Positions 23,613 to 30,072 of a DNA stretch of 64,000 bases are shown here, piece by piece; within the stretch, counting starts at the first letter, position 1, and the number at the start of each line of letters is the position of its first letter. The stretch is from Sulfitobacter sp. 20_GPM-1509m (GTDB lineage: Bacteria; Pseudomonadota; Alphaproteobacteria; Rhodobacterales; Rhodobacteraceae), in NCBI RefSeq assembly GCF_000620505.1, contig NZ_JIBC01000006.1, forward strand, positions 124,001 through 188,000, written 5' to 3'. The notes beneath the pieces were generated by a model. It saw only the letters and a program-made list of their open reading frames with translations. It was not told where the DNA came from and ran no database searches. Position numbers and translations under genes: made by a program.

Positions 23613-23745
23613 CCCCGCCATCTGCACAGGCACAGAGGCACTGCGTAAGGCCCATGCGGGCGCGTTGCTGGCCGATGGTGGCCCACGGTCCCGCGACAGT
23701 GGCGAACGACTTCTCACAGGCCTTAAGGCAGGCTGTTCAGCGTAA
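23548..23745 (+). CDS. Rz1-like outer-membrane spanin lipoprotein
   Basis: Starts at ATG 23548 within the Rz-like gene, with GAGAGG seven bases upstream, and ends 133 bases beyond it. The 65-residue product has a typical lipoprotein signal: hydrophobic L-L-T-L-I-A-G-C with C16 as the lipid-bearing residue, giving a mature part of 50 residues. The mature part is not proline rich as in lambda Rz1. The overlap and lipobox support an o-spanin. Confidence 0.72.
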   Translation: MRQLMIAALLTLIAGCTTSPSSPAICTGTEALRKAHAGALLADGGPRSRDSGERLLTGLKAGCSA

Positions 23746-23757
23746 AGGAATCCTCCC

Positions 23758-24045
23758 ATGAAACTGTTAGCATCAGCCGCCCTGGCGGTCATTTTGGCGT
23801 GCCCAGCGTACGCGAACCAACGCGGCCCACGTGACGACGTTGTTAAGCGTCTGGCCGAGCTTTTCGGCGAGTCGCGGCAATCTATCGGTGTGGCGGCAAA
23901 TGGTGTGGTTGTCGAAACCTTTGCGTCGGAAAGCGGGAGTTGGACCATCACCGCGACAATGCCAGACGGGCTGATGTGCCTTGTGGCTTCCGGTGAGTGG
24001 TTCGAGGTCCTCAACGAGCCGCTGGCGGATGGGGAGCCTACCTAA
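23758..24045 (+). CDS. Secreted phage protein of unknown function (95 aa)
   Basis: A 95-residue protein with a cleavable signal peptide (M-K-L-L-A-S-A-A-L-A-V-I-L-A, likely cut after A-Y-A near residue 19). The mature part is a small mixed alpha/beta domain with G-S-W-T-I-T-A-T and a single internal cysteine. It follows the spanin pair, so it acts in the periplasm; superinfection exclusion or help in lysis are possibilities without direct support. Its stop overlaps the next ATG by one base. Confidence 0.6.
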   Translation: MKLLASAALAVILACPAYANQRGPRDDVVKRLAELFGESRQSIGVAANGVVVETFASESGSWTITATMPDGLMCLVASGEWFEVLNEPLADGEPT

Positions 24046-25196
24046 TGCCCACGCCGCCTCTTACGGACGCGCAGTGCCTTGAGGTGGTAAACGCCAAGGC
24101 GGAATACGGATCAATCAAAGATGCGGCGGCATCGCTGGGGCTGCATCCCAACACCTTCACCAACCGGCTGAACAACGCGAAGCGGCGCGGCCTCCATCTG
24201 TCCGAAGGTATCCGCACCGCAGCTAGAAACGCCCAACTATCCCACAGCGAGGCCAAGGGCGGGTGGATCCACAACTACGACGACGAGGGCAAGAAGATCG
24301 GGACCACGCGATGGTCTGCGCCTGAATCGGGCCTGCCCGATCTGATCGAGCAACTTCAAGACGCCTTCAACGATATTCAGCCGGTCGCGCCCAGCACGCC
24401 GCCCGCGCACGTCATGGCTGATCTCTGCACACTATACCCGCTTATGGACGTGCATTTTGGAATGCAGGCGTGGGGCAGGGAGACCGGTGGCGACAACTAC
24501 GACATGCGCACAGCGGCGGGCGATATGTTCTATGCCTTCGACAAGCTTGACGCCCTGACACCCGCCAGCAAGCGCGGCATTCTGCTGATCGGTGGCGACT
24601 TTTTCCACGCCGATGATGAACGGGCCGAAACCCCACAGAGCAAGCACAAGCTGGACGTTGACGGGCGGCAGTGGAAGGTTCTGAATGACGGGGTGGCGTT
24701 GATCGCCAAGGTGATTGACCGGCTGGCGGAAAAGCACGCAGATGTGCTGGTGAGGGTCATTCGGGGCAACCACGACATTCACGCGCACTTGGTCCTGACC
24801 TTTGCGCTGTCAGAACGGTATCGAGACAGCCCGCGCATCATCATCGAGAAAGAGCCGCGCGACCTGTTCATGGTCCAGTGGGGTGCCTGCCTGATCGCAG
24901 CGCATCATGGCGATAAAGCCAAGCCTGATCGTCTGGCTATGTATCTCAGCGATGTGTGCAGCTTTTGGTCGGCAACACGGCACCGGCACATATTCACCGG
25001 CCACGTCCACCACGACGCCGCGAAAGACCTCGGCCCGATGCGGTGGGAAAGCCTGCGCGCGTTCTGCCCGCCGGACAGCTATGCTGCGTCGATGGGGTAC
25101 GGTGGGCGGCGGGCCATCCAGTCGATCACCTTCCACAAGCAAGACGGCATTGTCCTGCGCGCCATTGACCCAATCGAAAGACCGGAATGCGCATAG
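24045..25196 (+). CDS. Phage calcineurin-like metallophosphoesterase with N-terminal HTH
   Basis: A 383-residue protein. The first 60 residues read as a helix-turn-helix (S-I-K-D-A-A-A-S-L-G-L-H, as used by resolvase-like or phage regulatory proteins). The C-terminal domain has all metallophosphoesterase motifs: D-V-H, G-G-D-F-F-H, R-G-N-H-D, a histidine in A-H-H-G-D and G-H-V-H-H. Related proteins occur at the end of the late block in other podoviruses of this group; the substrate (nucleic acid or nucleotide) is unknown. ATG 24045 has GGGGAG upstream; longer starts overlap the preceding gene. Confidence 0.82.
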   Translation: MPTPPLTDAQCLEVVNAKAEYGSIKDAAASLGLHPNTFTNRLNNAKRRGLHLSEGIRTAARNAQLSHSEAKGGWIHNYDDEGKKIGTTRWSAPESGLPDLIEQLQDAFNDIQPVAPSTPPAHVMADLCTLYPLMDVHFGMQAWGRETGGDNYDMRTAAGDMFYAFDKLDALTPASKRGILLIGGDFFHADDERAETPQSKHKLDVDGRQWKVLNDGVALIAKVIDRLAEKHADVLVRVIRGNHDIHAHLVLTFALSERYRDSPRIIIEKEPRDLFMVQWGACLIAAHHGDKAKPDRLAMYLSDVCSFWSATRHRHIFTGHVHHDAAKDLGPMRWESLRAFCPPDSYAASMGYGGRRAIQSITFHKQDGIVLRAIDPIERPECA

Positions 25197-25321
25197 AGAA
25201 GATATACCCCGCCACCCTGCGCTATGACGGCGAAACGGTGACCGTCACACGCGAGGATGGCGACGTGCTGTGCGTGCTGCCCGCTGATGCGCTGCGACGG
25301 GTGCTGTGCCAGCCGAAATAG
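25187..25321 (+). CDS. 44-residue phage protein of unknown function
   Basis: ATG 25187 lies just inside the end of the metallophosphoesterase gene. The peptide M-R-I-E-K-I-Y-P-A-T-L-R-Y forms two strands, then a T-V-T-V-T-R-E-D-G-D segment and a helix. It is the last gene of the rightward late operon before a strong terminator. No family recognised; coding confidence is moderate. Confidence 0.45.
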   Translation: MRIEKIYPATLRYDGETVTVTREDGDVLCVLPADALRRVLCQPK

Positions 25322-25354
25322 GCTGCTTTCGGTCATAGCAGCCGGTTACATATG

Positions 25355-25387
25355 CCCCGTCGTCCTTCATTGGGCGGCGGGGTTTTT
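25355..25387 (+). terminator. Strong terminator of the rightward phage operon
   Basis: An eleven-pair stem (25355-25365 with 25372-25382, two G-T pairs), loop TTCATT and five T. It lies between convergent operons, and its right part encodes the C-terminus of the leftward Lar-like gene. Confidence 0.88.
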
Positions 25388-25717
25388 CGTTTGTGGGGCG
25401 ATCCAATTGCAGTCATCGCCGCCATTTTCACAATCGCATTCAGCGCATCGCATTTCTGGCGCATCAATCACAATTGTCTCCCCGCCACCCTCGCCTGTTT
25501 CATGTGAATATCCTGCGAAAAGCTCCCTCAAGTTTTCTTCTATGGACTTGCGGCGGTTCCACAGGGAGATCACTTCCTGCTTTGGTCCGTGCCGCGTCTC
25601 AACACCACAGTCAAAGCACCTGACGGTAAAGTCGTTGTTGGCCTCGCAATCCACTACAATTGCGAAGCCCCTGCAGAATGGGCAGGACAGTAGGTTTTCT
25701 TTCTTTTTGGTTGTCAT
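25367..25717 (-). CDS. Lar-like zinc-ribbon protein (restriction alleviation type)
   Basis: A 116-residue protein with C-P-F-C-R-G near the start and R-C-F-D-C-G about 20 residues later, a four-cysteine zinc ribbon followed by S-L-W-N-R-R. This is the pattern of the Lar restriction-alleviation family (PF14354), which modulates type I restriction in some phages. Start is taken as ATG 25717; another in-frame ATG at 25729 directly abuts the AAAGGG and is too close. A second C-x2-C near residue 90 is unusual. The stop codon region lies inside the late terminator. Confidence 0.65.
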   Translation of the reverse strand: MTTKKKENLLSCPFCRGFAIVVDCEANNDFTVRCFDCGVETRHGPKQEVISLWNRRKSIEENLRELFAGYSHETGEGGGETIVIDAPEMRCAECDCENGGDDCNWIAPQTKNPAAQ

Positions 25718-25740
25718 GGCGATATCCATCCCTTTCGTGG

Positions 25741-25941
25741 TTACCGGTTCATCCAGTCACGAATTGATTCTGCATTGATCCAGCCTGCGGCTGCAAATAT
25801 CGGGCATAGAAGGAAATACTTGACCGAAAATGTTGCGTCTGGCGGTCCGTTTAAAACTATAACGATACTAAAAGAGCCAGATAGAGCCGTGCCAATCACC
25901 AGCCCCAATAGCGCATACTCCAACCTGTCTCCGTTCTTCAT
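25741..25941 (-). CDS. Small two-segment membrane protein
   Basis: A 66-residue protein with two hydrophobic helices (L-L-G-L-V-I-G-T-A-L-S-G, and K-Y-F-L-L-C-P-I-F-A-A-A-G-W-I) and a charged C-terminus. The ribosome site AGAGGAG precedes ATG 25941. It is the second from last gene of the leftward operon; a role in host membrane modification or exclusion is only possible. Confidence 0.6.
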   Translation of the reverse strand: MKNGDRLEYALLGLVIGTALSGSFSIVIVLNGPPDATFSVKYFLLCPIFAAAGWINAESIRDWMNR

Positions 25942-25966
25942 GGTCGCTCCTCTGTTCTGTGGGTGG

Positions 25967-26158
25967 TTATCTACCAGACATTGCGTCGAACGACGTCACG
26001 CCTTGCTGTAGGCGCTGTTCAGCGTCTGCCATGTCGATCTGACCTTCGGACATGATGAACGCCGCAGCATCGAGCAGCAGGTCCATTGCATCCAACTGGT
26101 TATCGCAGGCGTCGGTCGCTGCGCTGATCAGGGCGCTGATTTTTTCGGGCCGTGTCAC
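25967..26158 (-). CDS. Small helical phage protein (63 aa)
   Basis: Start is GTG 26158, overlapping the stop of the upstream gene (GTGA). The acidic helical product contains T-D-A-C-D-N-Q-L-D-A-M-D-L-L-L and S-E-G-Q-I-D-M-A-D-A-E-Q-R-L; no known family. The stop TAA is followed by CCACCC, an element repeated before several genes of this operon. Confidence 0.55.
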   Translation of the reverse strand: MTRPEKISALISAATDACDNQLDAMDLLLDAAAFIMSEGQIDMADAEQRLQQGVTSFDAMSGR

Positions 26159-26511
26159 GTCCCCATCTCCTTGGCTTTGGCGAGGGCGGCGCGGGCTTGG
26201 AAAAAGTCTGCAACAGTGACGTGATTTTCTCTTTCCGGGTTGTCTAATGCGAGAACTGGCGATTGGTCGATGTTCCAGTTTCTCGCAAACATCTCACCCG
26301 CAATCTCGCTGAACGGCCTAAGCGCCGCCACCAGCTCGTCTATCACTGCCTGCTGGGCTGCGAGGGTGTCGGCGGCTTTCCGGCAGTTCTCGGCGTTGTA
26401 TATGTTCGACCAGTGCGCCTTGTCTTCGCCATTGGTGTTGCGGCCTTCAAAGTATCGTGCTGCCTCTTCCAAGAAATCAGTAATCTGCTCCGGCGCTGTC
26501 TGGTCAGTCAT
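26155..26511 (-). CDS. Phage accessory protein (118 aa)
   Basis: A helical 118-residue protein with T-A-P-E-Q-I-T-D-F-L-E-E-A at the N-terminus, a heptad-like A-Q-Q-A-V-I-D-E-L-V-A-A-L centre, and an H-V-T-V-A-D-F-F-Q-A-R-A-A-L-A-K end. Such ends occur in many phage early proteins of unknown role. ATG 26511 overlaps the stop of the 43-codon gene upstream. Confidence 0.55.
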   Translation of the reverse strand: MTDQTAPEQITDFLEEAARYFEGRNTNGEDKAHWSNIYNAENCRKAADTLAAQQAVIDELVAALRPFSEIAGEMFARNWNIDQSPVLALDNPERENHVTVADFFQARAALAKAKEMGT

Positions 26512-26639
26512 TGCCGCTCACCGAGGCCAAAGAATGGCCCGCTCTTAATCACGTCAACGCCGATCTTGTTTATGGCATAACGCACGGCGTATTCTACCGC
26601 CTTCATTTGCGCTTCCATCTTGTCTTTCTCGTCAGTCAT
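26508..26639 (-). CDS. 43-residue phage protein
   Basis: ATG 26639 begins T-D-E-K-D-K-M-E-A-Q-M-K-A and the stop overlaps ATG 26511 (ATGA). The peptide is a charged helix followed by a G-P-F-F-G-L-G turn. It begins within the last bases of the upstream gene and has AGGAG at normal distance. No family recognised. Confidence 0.5.
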   Translation of the reverse strand: MTDEKDKMEAQMKAVEYAVRYAINKIGVDVIKSGPFFGLGERQ

Positions 26640-26952
26640 GGGGTGTCTCCTGTGGGGTGGTCATCGCACGCAGGCCAGCTACAAAATGGTAGTTGATATC
26701 TCTGCTGTTAAAGCCCACAATTCGGTGAACGATCAGGCCCGCCATAGCGTCCTCAAGTGTCGGCCAGCTTTCACCAGTGGTCTTGCCGTCGATATAGCCG
26801 TGAAACTCGGTGCGCTCCGTGTCGATTTCCCGCAGAATTGCAGCGCCCTGAACCTTACGCGGGTGAAATTCCCTGATCGTGTATGGGCCGACGGTGTGGT
26901 CTTCGATTACGCGACCCCATGCAAAGTCGTTTGGTCTTTCGATGTCAGTCAT
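26632..26952 (-). CDS. Phage accessory protein (106 aa)
   Basis: A 106-residue soluble protein: F-A-W-G-R-V-I-E-D-H-T-V-G-P-Y-T-I-R-E-F is a beta-rich start, followed by an E-S-W-P-T-L-E-D-A-M helix. The ribosome site AGGAGA lies six bases before ATG 26952. Function unknown; part of the leftward operon. Confidence 0.55.
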   Translation of the reverse strand: MTDIERPNDFAWGRVIEDHTVGPYTIREFHPRKVQGAAILREIDTERTEFHGYIDGKTTGESWPTLEDAMAGLIVHRIVGFNSRDINYHFVAGLRAMTTPQETPHD

Positions 26953-26982
26953 CTCTCTCTCCTATCTGTGCCTAGAGGGTGG

Positions 26983-27153
26983 TCAGGACGTAAAAGCTCC
27001 GCCCATAAATAGCAGGAAAATTGTGATAAATGGGCCGAGGAAAACATCACCAGCCCTGACCTTCATGTATCCAGAGCCAGACGACCAACGGTTTAGGGCC
27101 AACGCAAAGCTCATCGCATACCAAATGATAAAAGCGATTATCCATCCATTCAT
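26983..27153 (-). CDS. 56-residue membrane protein
   Basis: ATG 27153 with AAAGGA about eight bases upstream. Product has two hydrophobic helices (N-G-W-I-I-A-F-I-I-W-Y-A-M-S-F, and V-F-L-G-P-F-I-T-I-F-L-L-F-M-G) joined by a polar loop. The third membrane protein in this small operon. Its stop TGA is followed directly by CCACCC. Confidence 0.55.
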   Translation of the reverse strand: MNGWIIAFIIWYAMSFALALNRWSSGSGYMKVRAGDVFLGPFITIFLLFMGGAFTS

Positions 27154-27170
27154 ATCATCGTCCTTTCAGG

Positions 27171-27458
27171 TCATTGCGGGGGAGTGGGTTTCGAAAAAAC
27201 GCGCGCCAAGTTGCCAAGATAGACTGCGGGTATCTGCTGAACCACATGGCCCTCATGGATGCCCACAAGGATATCTGAAACCCTCCTATCCGCGTTGCAT
27301 TGCGGGGATAGACGCTCACGATCAAACGATCCCCTGCCGCCGCGATCCCAAAACGCGATTCCCTTTTCTGGGTGTACGCACCAATACTTGTTCAGCATTA
27401 CATCGCCGTCGCGCGGCGTTGCCATCCCATCAATCGGCGCGTGAATTAGTCGTGCCAT
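27171..27458 (-). CDS. Phage accessory protein (95 aa)
   Basis: A 95-residue soluble protein with H-A-P-I-D-G, K-Y-W-C-V-H-P-E-K-G-I-A-F-W and I-P-A-V-Y-L segments, mostly beta. Ribosome site AGGAGA before ATG 27458. No recognised family. It lies between the 172-residue gene and a small membrane protein. Confidence 0.55.
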   Translation of the reverse strand: MARLIHAPIDGMATPRDGDVMLNKYWCVHPEKGIAFWDRGGRGSFDRERLSPQCNADRRVSDILVGIHEGHVVQQIPAVYLGNLARVFSKPTPPQ

Positions 27459-27496
27459 ATCGCTCTCCTATGTTGTGAGCCTTCCCGTGGCGGGGG

Positions 27497-28015
27497 TTAG
27501 TCTTCGTCAGTATCGGCCAGCCGAGAAAGAGCCCCCACATCGGATTGGTCCAATCTCTCAAGTTCGCCAAGGATCATGTTCATCTGGTTGATCGCAGAGA
27601 CCGCCTCCAAACCTTTTTGGTGCGCCCGCTCGACAATGGCTTCGTTCTCTGGTGTGGCTTTGTACAAATTACGCAGGCTTGTTTTCTTGCGCGATCCGCC
27701 CTCCGGCATAACCGCAACCTCTATGACCCCACCACGGGAATATCTCCCCTTGTCCTCGCCTAGATACTCAACAACCCGCGCAGGCTTTAGATTGCAGACG
27801 CGGGTGTCTTGGTTGAGGCTCTGATACCGGAAGACGCCCTCAAGCTCGAAGGCATCAACGGCAACACCCTTACGCATGTTCCGCTGGTGGGTGTCGATCT
27901 GAGACTTGATGCCCTTTAGGCTTGGGCTGCTTTTTCCTATTTCACGGCAATCCCACTTCTCCATGACCTCGGAAAAAGTAATCTTAAAGCCTTTATGTGT
28001 GGTCGTTGGCGTCAT
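27497..28015 (-). CDS. First gene of leftward phage operon (172 aa)
   Basis: A 172-residue basic protein. The N-terminal 60 residues, with K-G-F-K-I-T-F-S-E and L-K-G-I-K-S-Q-I-D, are beta then helix; the C-terminus is a long helix with N-Q-M-N-M-I-L-G-E-L-E-R-L. ATG 28015 has GGAG six bases upstream; an in-frame TTG twelve bases before is less likely. It is read away from the divergent regulator gene, across the dyad operators, so it is likely the regulated first gene. Confidence 0.55.
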   Translation of the reverse strand: MTPTTTHKGFKITFSEVMEKWDCREIGKSSPSLKGIKSQIDTHQRNMRKGVAVDAFELEGVFRYQSLNQDTRVCNLKPARVVEYLGEDKGRYSRGGVIEVAVMPEGGSRKKTSLRNLYKATPENEAIVERAHQKGLEAVSAINQMNMILGELERLDQSDVGALSRLADTDED

Positions 28016-28029
28016 TTTCCGCTCCAATC

Positions 28030-28050
28030 TCGTATAATAAATATATACGA
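28030..28050. promoter_or_regulatory. Dyad operator with TATAAT in divergent region
   Basis: A perfect inverted repeat TCGTATA (28030-28036) and TATACGA (28044-28050) with a seven-base AT spacer. A TATAAT (28033-28038) lies inside, and on the minus strand a TATTTA with TTGCAA upstream fits a leftward promoter. A repressor bound here would block the leftward operon. The neighbouring HTH protein is the obvious candidate. Confidence 0.65.
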
Positions 28051-28077
28051 CATCATGGCTTGCAAATCAACCCCATT

Positions 28078-28098
28078 GCGTATAAATATGTTGTATGA
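28078..28098. promoter_or_regulatory. Second, imperfect copy of the dyad operator
   Basis: GCGTATA (28078-28084), seven-base spacer, TGTATGA (28092-28098). Compared with the upstream dyad, six of seven bases agree in the left half and five of seven in the right half. It covers the ATG (28095) of the HTH gene, which would suit autorepression. Confidence 0.5.
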
Positions 28099-28340
28099 AC
28101 ATTACACCGGAATTATGCAGGGGCGCGCGTGGGTTGCTGGGCTGGTCACGCGCCGATCTGGCCGCTGCGGCTGGCGTCTCTACGCCTGTAGTCGTCAAAT
28201 ACGAGGGCGGCGGAAACTTGAACGCGGGAACGCTGGAAAAGATCACCAGCGCCTTCTCAGCACATGGCGTCAAACTCACAGACACCAAGGCAACGCAAAC
28301 GATACGCCGCGCCAAGCCCACGGGAAAGGATGAGACATGA
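28095..28340 (+). CDS. XRE-family HTH phage regulator
   Basis: An 81-residue DNA-binding protein with the Cro/C1-type fold: G-L-L-G-W-S-R-A-D-L-A-A-A-A-G-V as helices 2 and 3, then S-T-P-V-V-V-K-Y-E. It lacks a C-terminal dimerisation or cleavage domain, so it is a Cro-like or small repressor and not a full CI. It is divergent from the leftward operon and a dyad site overlaps its own start, arguing for regulation of both. Its stop overlaps the next ATG. Confidence 0.8.
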   Translation: MNITPELCRGARGLLGWSRADLAAAAGVSTPVVVKYEGGGNLNAGTLEKITSAFSAHGVKLTDTKATQTIRRAKPTGKDET

Positions 28341-28501
28341 GAAAGATTGAGTGGATGGCGATTACCGTCATGGCATGGTTTACAGCGGAGTGCATCGGTG
28401 TCGCCATCTTCGGATCGGCAATTGCGTGGCACAGGCTGCTCCCTGTCGTCACCACCTGCCTTGTTGCCTGCCTGACATTTCCAGACGCTCCATCGAAATA
28501 G
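28337..28501 (+). CDS. Small membrane protein after regulator (54 aa)
   Basis: ATG 28337 overlaps the regulator stop (ATGA). The 54-residue product has two hydrophobic helices (M-A-I-T-V-M-A-W-F-T, and L-L-P-V-V-T-T-C-L-V-A-C-L), probably a membrane hairpin. Coding is supported by coupling with the regulator gene; function unknown. Confidence 0.55.
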   Translation: MRKIEWMAITVMAWFTAECIGVAIFGSAIAWHRLLPVVTTCLVACLTFPDAPSK

Positions 28502-28510
28502 GAGAGAGAC

Positions 28511-28702
28511 ATGGCATTTGACGAACCGCACGAACCGCCTCACGTTCCTTGTCCCGGATGCGGAGATACAGGTTTCCGCACCACATCAATGAAGGATAGT
28601 CCCGTTGACCTACCAGATGGCTGCGAGTTTGTCAGCGGCTCATTCACCAGTGCCTGCGGCTGTTCAGTCGGGCGGGCCATGCTTGAGAAAATGTACCCAT
28701 AG
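28511..28702 (+). CDS. Small zinc-finger-like protein (63 aa)
   Basis: A 63-residue protein with P-C-P-G-C-G near the start and A-C-G-C-S near the end, enough cysteines for one zinc site. ATG 28511 has GGAGAGAG upstream. Last clear gene of the phage element before the non-coding right end. Confidence 0.6.
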   Translation: MAFDEPHEPPHVPCPGCGDTGFRTTSMKDSPVDLPDGCEFVSGSFTSACGCSVGRAMLEKMYP

Positions 28703-28847
28703 CCACCCCCGCCGCGTAGTAACCCGAGACAGCAGCGGGGCTAGTTTCTCAGCCATTTTACCCAATAATCGCACATATGAAAACCGCCGTGTGTAAAAGC
28801 GGCGATATTTCCACAGCAGATCAATCGGGTATACCTGCGCAGTTCCG

Positions 28848-28871
28848 GTCCCACCGCCCGCACCAACATCG
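28848..28871 (+). repeat. Direct repeat copy 1
   Basis: GTCCCACCGCCCGCACC followed by AACATCG. Nearly identical to the copy at 28965-28987, 117 bases downstream, with one extra A here. It runs into the first hairpin. Confidence 0.75.
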
Positions 28872-28888
28872 CTTTGCAGAGCAAAGCG
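28870..28888. other. Perfect hairpin 1
   Basis: CGCTTTGC (28870-28877), AGA loop, GCAAAGCG (28881-28888): eight pairs, three-base loop. No T-run on either side. Confidence 0.7.
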
Positions 28889-28921
28889 GCAATCCACATT
28901 TCCATGACGAACTGGGCGGCA

Positions 28922-28940
28922 ATCGTTCTGGAAGAACGAT
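28922..28940. other. Perfect hairpin 2
   Basis: ATCGTTCT (28922-28929), GGA loop, AGAACGAT (28933-28940): same stem and loop lengths as hairpin 1, with different sequence. The matching geometry suggests conserved RNA or DNA structure. Confidence 0.7.
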
Positions 28941-28964
28941 CAGAGCCTCAACGGTACTAGCGTT

Positions 28965-28987
28965 GTCCCACCGCCCGCACCACATCG
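28965..28987 (+). repeat. Direct repeat copy 2
   Basis: GTCCCACCGCCCGCACC followed by ACATCG; partner of the copy at 28848-28871. Directly followed by the tandem TGCCAAG pair. Confidence 0.75.
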
Positions 28988-29162
28988 TGCCAAGTGCCAA
29001 GCCGCATCTGTCGTAACCCGACATATTTCGCTGGCAATCGGTACGCCGCGCAATACCTGTGTCATGAAAGCCGCGCTTTTGCCTTGCACGCCACCCGTCA
29101 CGGGTTGAGGGAGGGGCGGTAAGGGTTCATGTTGCTCTTGTCCAATCGTTGTAGGTATCCCG

Positions 29163-30062
29163 TTGTCCCAGACCACCACAGCCAACGCCGACACACGTCC
29201 TCCAGAACCCCGTTCCAGCCTGGGTCAATGGTGGCGCATCCTGCGGCGCGTCTGGGTCGATCTGGACGACAAGAACATGATGTTGATCGCCGCCGGGGTG
29301 GCGTTCTACTCGATTCTGGCCGTGTTTCCCGCGATTGCGGCGGTGATTGCCATCTGGGGAATCGTCGCCGATCCCGAAGTCGTCGCGGTCGAGGTGGACA
29401 AGTTTCGCGCCGTGTTGCCACAAGAGGTCTATGACCTGATTTCCCAACAGATCGCGCAGCTGGTCAATGGAGACAGGACCACGCTGACCTGGGCCTCGGC
29501 GGTCTCGCTGACGCTGGCGCTGTGGACCTCGCGGGCCGGGGTGGCGGCGGTCATGCGCGGGCTGAACGCGATTTACGGCCAGCCCAACCGGGCCGGGCTG
29601 GCGCACTACATACAGGCCATTCTGCTGACACTGACGCTTGTGGGCGTGGCGCTTGTGGCGCTGACCTGCGTGGTTCTGGCTCCGATTGTGATCCGCTTCG
29701 TGCCCTTTGGCATTGCCAACAGCGGCCTGATCGAGCTGTCGCGCTGGGTGGTGATGATCGTGGTGCTGTATGCGGGGATCTCATTGCTGTACCGCATGGG
29801 CCCGGTCAAACGCGAGGCGCGGATGAAATGGTTCACCCCCGGTGCGATCTTTGCCACGCTGGGTTGGACAGCGGCCTCTATCGGGTTTTCGGTCTATTTG
29901 CAGAACTTTGGCAACTATAACGAAATCTATGGCTCGATTGGCGCGGTGATTGCCCTGTTGATGTGGCTGTTCATCAGCGCCTTTCTGGTGCTGCTTGGCG
30001 GGTCGATCAACGCGCATTTTGAACGCGAACGCTGGCAGCGCCGCGCGCAGGACCCGGTGTGA
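29163..30062 (+). CDS. YihY/UPF0761 (BrkB) family membrane protein
   Basis: An inner-membrane protein of 299 residues with six hydrophobic segments, beginning with the family hallmark A-A-G-V-A-F-Y-S-I-L-A-V-F-P (residues about 43-56) and later G-S-I-G-A-V-I-A-L-L-M-W. The function of the family is not settled (once proposed as ribonuclease BN). The start is TTG 29163, the only start after the in-frame stop at 29106; AGG at about 29152 is a weak ribosome site. The unusual start and the prophage edge directly upstream suggest the original promoter and start may have been changed by integration. Confidence 0.85.
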   Translation: MSQTTTANADTRPPEPRSSLGQWWRILRRVWVDLDDKNMMLIAAGVAFYSILAVFPAIAAVIAIWGIVADPEVVAVEVDKFRAVLPQEVYDLISQQIAQLVNGDRTTLTWASAVSLTLALWTSRAGVAAVMRGLNAIYGQPNRAGLAHYIQAILLTLTLVGVALVALTCVVLAPIVIRFVPFGIANSGLIELSRWVVMIVVLYAGISLLYRMGPVKREARMKWFTPGAIFATLGWTAASIGFSVYLQNFGNYNEIYGSIGAVIALLMWLFISAFLVLLGGSINAHFERERWQRRAQDPV

Positions 30063-30072
30063 CGCTGCGCGC

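Larger units (their letters stand above)
28703..29162. other. Unexplained right-end region of the prophage
   Basis: About 460 bases with no convincing gene in any frame: several reading frames are open for 60-80 codons but all have unlikely composition and poor starts. Seen here: a direct repeat of 23-24 bases (28848-28871 and 28965-28987); three hairpins (28870-28888, 28922-28940, and a weaker CAACG/CGTTG pair near 28949-28965); and a tandem TGCCAAG pair at 28988-29001. It probably contains the attachment site or a structured RNA. Confidence 0.5.

Noticed and set aside
28848-28987. Possible CRISPR array from the direct repeat
   Set aside because: Only two copies with an over-long, hairpin-containing spacer and no cas genes.
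28777-29016. Plus-strand 79-codon open frame in the right-end region
   Set aside because: Histidine, serine and arginine rich, no ribosome site, and two perfect hairpins inside; non-coding structure is more likely.
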